A stretch of 64,000 bases of DNA from contig NC_088782.1 in NCBI RefSeq assembly GCF_958450345.1, positions 100,842,358 through 100,906,357 on the forward strand, written 5' to 3'. Below are positions 57,301 to 64,000 of the stretch, piece by piece. Source of the stretch: Calliphora vicina. Lineage: Eukaryota > Arthropoda > Insecta > Diptera > Calliphoridae. Each line of letters opens with the position of its first letter. The stretch's first letter is position 1. Made by a program: the position numbers and the translations under genes. Below the pieces are notes generated by a model. The model was not told the DNA's origin, did no database searches, and saw only the letters and a list, made by a program, of their open reading frames with translations.

Positions 57301-60300
57301 CAAATTACCAGTGATACCACCATCAATACGTTCATATTTATAGCCCTCTCCTTCAAGGAAATCCTCAAGTATGTCCAACATTTTCGTCATCTGCGAGAAA
57401 ATCAAGACACGATGGCCTTGTTCCTTTAATTGTCTCAGCATTTTTGCAAGTAAAACCAATTTACCAGCAGCTTTTATTAGGGAATTGATTTCATATAAAC
57501 CTCCAGCAGTGGTGGTGGCTTCTTCGGCGGCCGACGGGAAAAGATAAGGATGGTTGCAGCATTTCTTCAAATCCATCATTACGTTAATGAGAGAACAAGA
57601 GTTGCCGCCACTTTTCGAATTCAAAGCTTCATAATTTTTAGTCAAAATAAATTTGTAGAACTTCTTTTGTTGAGCCGACAATTCAACTCTTACAATGAAT
57701 TCCGATTTGGAAGGCATATTCTTTAAGACATCAGCTTTCAAACGACGCAACATATGTGGTCCCAGCATTTCATGTAGACGCTTAACTTGTTCTTCTTTCG
57801 AAACATCAGCAAATTCATTTTGGAAAGCGTTCAAATCGTTGAATTTGTCCCGTGACAAGAAGTTAAGTAAATGGAACAATTCCTCCAGATTGTTTTGCAA
57901 CGGAGTGCCAGTCAATAGCAACTTGTAAGCAATATTATAAGAGTTTAAAATACGGAAAAATTTACTTTGATTAGATTTTAAACGATGAGCCTCGTCAACA
58001 ACTAAAACAGCCCAATCAATAGAGCCCAAGCATGCAGCATCCATAGAAACTAATTCGTAACTGGTGAGTAGTACATTGAACTTATATTGAGTTGTTCTCA
58101 AGCGAGAAGCCTTGCCACCTCTAATGGCACCCTCTTCAAAACTCAACTCGTTTTCACGGATAACTGCACGAGAATCTTTATCGCCAACGTAGGTAATACA
58201 ATAGAAATCGGGAGCCCACAATTCGAATTCTCTTTCCCAATTGATGATGGTTGAAAGGGGTACGGCTACCAAGAATGGACCCTTGCAGTGACCTTCTTTA
58301 TATAGAGAATATAAGAACGTAACAGTTTGAATGGTTTTACCTAAACCCATTTCGTCGGCCAGAATGGTATCTACGCCATTGCTCCAAGAGTAACGCAACC
58401 AATTGATACCTTCAATTTGGTAGGGATGTAATTGCATGCCAGTGCCATCCAAAAATATTGGTTGACCTTCATATTTCTTCTTCAACTCCGTAGTGGGTTT
58501 ATCTGGTGGAGGAGTGTAACGTTTCACTTGACGGTCTTCATCTTCTACCTCTTTAGCTTTACTCTTACGTCCCTTTTTCTTCTTACCCAAACGTTGTTCA
58601 GATGTACATATGGCCCTCAAATCCAAGTAATAATCAATAGCTTGTTTTAGTCCTGGAATATCATCGGACTCATCTTCCCAAGTTGATTTGTCATAGGGTA
58701 GATCACGCCACTTAACCAAATACATAGTAGTACCGTCTCTGGCTGTACGATGATTTATAACACGCTGTACAATCAACCATTCAGGCTTAACGCCATTTTT
58801 ATAGAAACGATCTTCCAAATCCTTTTTATAAGATTCATCTTCATCTTCGGCCTGTATACCGCCTTTGGCTTTGTGCCGCTGTATGCGTTGATAGCGGGAG
58901 TCAGCTTCATCCAAGGTCTCCTCGAATTTGGGTGGTTCCTCCATATCATATTTACGGTGGAACGATCTTATCATTAGAGGATGATGGACTTCCATTTGTA
59001 TTTCTGGTACCCATTCGCAATGCCAGTACGACATGTTGTGCCATTTAATAAAGTATTCACGTACTTTAACTTTGTTCTTTTTCGATCCAGACTCCGGCCG
59101 TTCGGCCCATCGCCAAGTAATGATTTTCTCAGCTTTTCCAGTTAAAGGTGGACAACTGCACCTTGGACACCTCCAATCACCATCGGGTATATTTTCCAGC
59201 GGCGGATTCAAGCAGAATGTGTGATACGCTGAGGGGCACGAATCACAGCATAGTAGTTCTCCACCATCTTTGCAAACCCGGCAAAACTCTTGATGTTCAT
59301 CATCGTCTTCCTCTTCAGCAGCACCACCATCGGCTTCGCAATGAGGGCAAGACCACTTTCCCTCTGGTGGCTCTTCTAATTCGGGTTCCAAGCACACCAA
59401 GTGATATGCCCTAGGGCAAGTGTCACATAGTATAATTTCACCACCCTGTTGACACACTTCACAGTAGTCCTGATGTTCATGCTCGCCATCCTCGCCATCG
59501 GGGAAGCGAGACGTTGTCTTAAGCTTCTTCTTCTTTTTGAACTTGTTGCCAATTTTAACTTTAGCCTTCTTCCTAACAACCGGTGTCCCATCGTCATTAG
59601 TAGCAGCTTGACCGTCAGCTGCACTTGTTGAAGCGGCTGCCGCAGACGATGTGTTAGGAATATCATCTGCACTGTCATCTGACTTTTGTAACATTTTCTC
59701 AAATTCTAAATCTGAATCTCGTTCGGATGCACCAGATGCATCCTGGTCTTCATCCGAACTGCCACGTTTACGCTTGCCGAACTTTATTTTTAATGTCGGT
59801 ACTTTGCCAGAGCGTCGCCCTTTCTTTCCGCGACCTCTGCCACCGCGTTTGCGACGTCCACCTGAAGATTCTTTTTCCTCTTCTTCTTCCTCCTCCTCCT
59901 CTTCCTCTTCTTCGTATAAATCATCAGGCTGTAAAAAATATTTTTCAATTAGTTTTAAGTACGCAATAAATTACAATTTCCACCACCCACCTTTTCATTT
60001 CTCGATGATCTAGAAGATCTGGGTTCTTCAGCTTCCTCGCTCTTGGCTTGCTCGGTTAGTAAATTTGGATGGGCTTCACAAAACTCACGCCACTTAGCAT
60101 CTACCAGCATCATTAGTTTCGGAGCTGGTATTTTGGCATTTTCCTTTTGCAAAATGGGTCGAACATGCTGAGTGAAAGCCTTGTATGTGGTTAGATTTTG
60201 TAAATCCGTTTCGGAATATTCAATTTCCACATCATTTACGTTAAAAGCTGAGCACACATCTTCCACTGAGGGCATACCTATAAATTATAAAATTAAGTTT

Positions 60301-60902
60301 TTTTGTTATGAAATCATTGGTAGTGAATGACAAACAAATTATATACCCGATGAAGAAGTTTCTTTCTCCTTGCTAGATTTATCTGCATCTTTACGTTTAC
60401 GACCACGTTTTGAAGATGAAGATGTTGCCGTGAAATCAGCATCATCATCTTCACGTACGGCATCACTTTCCTCCTCACTTTCATTCTTCTTGCGTTTCTT
60501 TTTCTTACGCCCCTTCTCTTCTCCTTTTTTGGTTTTACGCTTCTTACCCTTTTTCTTTTTACGCGTATCTTCTGGATCATAATCATCATCCTCGTCATTC
60601 TATTATAAAAAAATTTATGAATAATATTTTAATATATAGCTGTAGCTTAATTTTCATGATTATAATTAAATTATGATCATTCTTTCTAGGACATTTCAAG
60701 AATACATACTATAAATTGTTTATTACGCATACATAATTGAAACTTACCTCAAATACTGACTCATGTTTTTTTTTTGTTATTTAAATGAAGTACTTTGTAA
60801 AATAATCAGAAACGGCATTACTTACATTAGGTTTTAAAGGAGCATCCGAATCATTAGAAACTTCCGCTTGTTGGGCCGATTCATCCAAAGCATCTTCCTC
60901 TT
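54301..60902 (-). CDS. Mi-2: Chromatin remodeller Mi-2 (CHD4), lacking first codons
   Basis: Five coding exons on the minus strand: 60902-60826, 60599-60347, 60277-59991, 59928-54816 and 54458-54301, all with GT/AG borders and matching phases; 1961 residues visible. The N-terminus is highly charged, with a poly-Glu tract at 59880-59918. PHD fingers lie near residues 358-405 (CEVCQQGGEIILCDTC) and 419-465 (CRVCKDGGELLCCDSC). Two chromodomains follow (about 480-650). The Snf2 ATPase has DEMGLGKT near 729, DEAH near 850 and STRAGGLGINL near 1105, then the DUF1087/1086 and C-terminal CHD modules, separated by a Lys/Asp/Glu-rich linker. It is the ATPase of the NuRD and dMec repressor complexes. 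The first exon begins mid-codon, so the start codon lies upstream; ATG...TACA|GTAAGT ending about 61252 fits the phase but is unproven. Confidence 0.96.
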
Positions 60903-61310
60903 CTAAATATAGAAAATAAAAACAACAATTTTATTAAAACATTGCAATTAATTTTAGACTTTTAATTGAAATTTAAAATTATTCATGTGGCTTTATAATT
61001 TTATATGCAGATGTATTTTTTTTTTTTAGAATTTTAAATTTGGTTGGCGGAGTTGAAAAACTCTCAAATTGCCAGGTTATCCCACGTTGATTTTAGTTCC
61101 CAGTCGACCTATATCTTCATATAGGAAGCTGGAACTTTAAATCATTTATTAAAAAGTTAGGTTATGAAAACCAAAAACGATTGCATGTGGACAATGCAAA
61201 CTTCGAGAAACTGTGTATGCAGATGTATGTATATATTCATTTAAAACTTACTGTATCTGTTCATCAATTTCATCTAGTAAATATGTATAACTAAAATTTA
61301 AATAATAGGT

Positions 61311-61733
61311 GTGTTCGCGTACTTTCCAGTAAAAAATATCCAGTAAATTTATTTTAGAGAGTAAAAATAAATTACTCTCAATCTGAAAAGTAACAAAAAA
61401 AAAAGTACGCGAACAACAATTTGTAAAAATAAGTTGTATTTTATTATAAATTACTTTAAAACGTTTGTTTTCTTTGCAAAACTTGTAAATTGTATTAATT
61501 TTCATCTTTTTAGTTTTGTTTGCATTTGCAACCATATGTTTTAAACGTTTTTTATGTTGATATTTTTTACTGGACAAAAAATGTCCAGTAAAAAATATCA
61601 TGTTTTCTATCTACGAACTGTCACTTTTAACACTCTCTTGCTCTCTCGTTACAAATTTTTAAAAGTAAACGAACGGAATCCCGTAACTTCCAGTGATAAT
61701 TTGTACAAATTATCAAGAACGCGAACACAACTA
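61311..61733. mobile_element. Inverted-repeat element cluster with GTTCGCGTACTTTCC ends
   Basis: GTGTTCGCGTACTTTCCAGT (61311-61330) is complementary to AAGTACGCGAAC (about 61403-61414). GATATTTTTTACTGGACA (61559-61576) forms a perfect 18-bp stem with 61582-61599. GAACGCGAACAC near 61717-61728 closes the cluster. Related words lie at 43145-43185. It could be one element with nested palindromes or several. No ORF. Confidence 0.6.
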
Positions 61734-63449
61734 ATGCAACCGGATATTTCAAACACAATTTATTTGAATTAAAACTAATCGCTTAATAAGGGATGAAATA
61801 TCGAAGACACCATTCCTTAGTATATAGTGTGATGTAATACATACTTACTTACAATTCAAACACTTTATGTACTTACTTCAGTGTCGCCTTTAGTTATTCA
61901 ATCCATGTGTATTAAGATATCAACAAAAATTAGTTAAAGATCGCTAGAGGACATTGAACTAATCTTTAAACATAAAATACATTTATTAATATTTGTATGT
62001 AATCTACTTACTCTACTCTATGTTTAAAATTAAAACATCAGTGGGGGTGGGGGTTTAATGAACCACTCTTATAAGATGAAGTGTTGCGTGCAGTACAATG
62101 AGTGGAACTGTATACTAAGATTTTTAAATAAGAGCATACGAATATATAAACAGCAGGTGTGAGTTTAAACTTATGTGAAATATTAACGATTCCCAACATC
62201 TGGAGTGATTCTTTCAAAATAGATTCCACCGATCAGTTATTTAAGAAATTGATTTAATAACTTGATCTAATTAACATATGACGAATTTTGTATTACTCAA
62301 AATAGAATATTCTTTTTGAGCACTGGAGTACTTGATGCATTTACGAAATAATAAATCACATTTTTATTACCTCATAGTTGAGTTGAATTAAAACTTTTAA
62401 GAAATAATTTGTTATATCAGGAATCAGAAATCTATATTGTTTTGTACAATAAAACAACATTATTAATTTTTTTCTTTTATCAATATTTTGTTTTATGATT
62501 TATTTAAATATTTTTTTTCTGTTTTTAGGTTGTAATCCTTTTCCTTATAGTTTGTCTTTGTCATATTCTTAATATTTTTGTCTGGGATTTTTAATTTAAT
62601 ATTTAGTTTTTTTTAATAATATAAACTACATAATAACAATATCATAATTTGCATGATATAAATAGTTTTTTATTTTCATTTTTTTGTGAAATATTTTGGG
62701 TTTGATTGCTAATTTTTCAGCAAAATTTGCCACTTAATTGCTAATTTTGAATAATTGTAGTTTAATAATATAATTAATTTTAGTCTAGGTTTTTTTCGTT
62801 TTTTTTTAATTTTTCTTGATTTAATATTGTGTTTTAGTATATAGTAGTTATGATTATTTTATATAAATTGTATACATATAAAGATAGTTTTTTTTTTTTT
62901 TAATTTACACAAAAGATTTTGTATCGATAAATAAACAATATAGTAAAAAACATATATGAAAATATAGATATTTACATACATTATAAATGAGTATACTATG
63001 TATATTCAAAAAATATTTTTAGAAAAAAATCAAAATTCCTTGAAATTAAAAATAAATTTTCCGAAATTAATAAGTTTTAAAAGAAATTTTGGGTATCATA
63101 CCGTTTTCCTGAAAATTCTGACTAAAGCCAGCAAATCTGAGTGGAATGGGGACAGAGCAAATAAGTTTACTTGTAAGATATATGTACATAATATGTATGT
63201 ATATTATATTACAACTGAGACCGACAAAAATTTCAGATTAGGAAAAACTATAAAGGCAGTTAAAGAAATAATAACAATAAATTTATTTTTATGGTTTCTA
63301 TTCGTTGTTGAGTCTACGTGCAATGCAACTTATTTAACCCTCCGTTAGTCACAATCATTTTCAATCGAGACTAGTCGCAATGTATAAAAAAAGCGCGTTT
63401 GAAAATAACCTCTTCACTTTTTATTTCGAAAAAAAAAAACAATAGGTCT

Positions 63450-63550
63450 GTTCATTTACTTTCCCAGTAAATACTTGCAACGAGAGAATAAAATCAAAAT
63501 TTACAAAATTACTCTCTTAGAATCTCAAAAATAGTAAAAAGTAAATGAAC
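63450..63550. repeat. Inverted repeat with GTTCATTTACTTT ends
   Basis: GTTCATTTACTTT at the left and AAAGTAAATGAAC at the right enclose an 80-bp AT-rich centre. CCAGTAA words adjoin both ends, linking it to the 61311-61733 family. Confidence 0.55.
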
Positions 63551-64000
63551 GCTTTTCCAGTAACAATTGTTTTATACACACAATTTTCATATTTGATTCC
63601 TTTTAAAATGTATAAATACTCACATTTTCTTCAATTTTATTGAAAATTCTCTTTATTATATTTTTTCACCACAAAAATAAAATTGAAAATAAATAAACAA
63701 TAACACAAAACATATAAAATATAAGCTGCTAACTATTACGAGTTCAAAATAGAACTTGTAATAGTTTGCAACGAGAGAGCACTCTCTAAAATTTATACGC
63801 TCTTGAATTTTTCTCTAGTTGCAAGTTTTTTGTTGATGAATGAGAATGAACTTTGTTAATATTATAACTTGTTTTATATATTGTAAATTGAATCAATATA
63901 GTTTGTTTTAATTGTAATATTTATTTAGAAAATTAGAAAATAAATTTTCACTTTTTGACTGTCTTTCTAAATATACGTATCACATACTAACAGGTTATGG

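Larger units (their letters stand above)
60903..64000. other. Mi-2 upstream or first-intron region, no gene assigned
   Basis: AT-rich. 61020-61160 matches 10505-10630 (dispersed repeat). 61311-61733 and 63450-63550 are inverted-repeat structures. A 116-codon plus-strand frame (62998-63348) has no recognisable domain and AT-driven composition. A hairpin AACTATTACGAGTTC lies near 63732, with a repeated TTGCAACGAGAGA word at 63476 and 63768. The missing Mi-2 start exon may be here. Confidence 0.45.

Noticed and set aside
60745..60775. ATG with a GTAAGT donor as an alternative Mi-2 exon
   Set aside because: It lies between two exons already joined in phase and would add an unexplained frame change.
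62998..63348. 116-codon plus-strand ORF
   Set aside because: No domain, Lys/Asn/Ile/Phe-rich composition as expected by chance in AT-rich DNA, no splice or promoter context.

Overview
The window is AT-rich nuclear DNA of a higher (muscoid or calliphorid type) fly. The evidence is spliced genes with short GT-AG introns, insect-specific gene forms (a CYP313/CYP4-type P450, Mi-2, RpS12), and abundant hAT, Tc1/mariner, PIF/Harbinger-like, Ty3/gypsy and Jockey-type debris. Gene order resembles the chromosome arm that carries Rpn1, Pfdn6, Grasp65, Zmynd10, an EXD1-like gene, RpS12 and Mi-2 in Drosophila. That comparison is recollection, not a search.

Layout: 1-2.8 kb holds the 5' part of a cytochrome P450 on the minus strand, whose third intron is filled with nested inverted-repeat elements and runs off the left edge. 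3.4-14.4 kb has no host gene and is a transposon graveyard: a gypsy pol fragment running into a satellite, a hAT element with a perfect 8-bp target duplication, half a Tc1 transposase, and a Jockey-type reverse transcriptase fragment. 14.4-17.3 kb is an EXD1-like piRNA-factor gene with retrotransposon debris in its intron. From its last codons onward, 5305 bp is present twice in tandem (17268-27877) with no difference found. The unit contains a composite hAT-like element carrying a nested TTA-target element. 27.9-30 kb holds a long perfect-looking hairpin and a broken mariner.

30.1-60.9 kb is gene-rich: an MXRA7-like membrane protein (+), proteasome subunit Rpn1 (-), prefoldin 6 (+), Grasp65 (+), Zmynd10 (+, with a 5-kb intron holding an intact pogo/CENP-B-type HTH ORF on the minus strand), RpS12 (-, with a TOP-like 5' UTR exon) and Mi-2/CHD4 (-, all but its first codons). 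Between RpS12 and Mi-2 lie retrotransposon RNase H remnants and a second block of the satellite seen at 5.6 kb. 60.9-64 kb is upstream of or intronic to Mi-2 and holds only inverted-repeat elements.

The host genes are mostly housekeeping: protein turnover and folding (Rpn1, prefoldin), Golgi stacking, translation, chromatin remodelling, and ciliary dynein assembly. They share no pathway. The most unusual structures are the 5305-bp tandem duplication, the layered transposon nests with readable target duplications, a 32-bp perfect palindrome flanked by 8-bp direct repeats, and the nested HTH ORF. I found no convincing novel multi-gene system.
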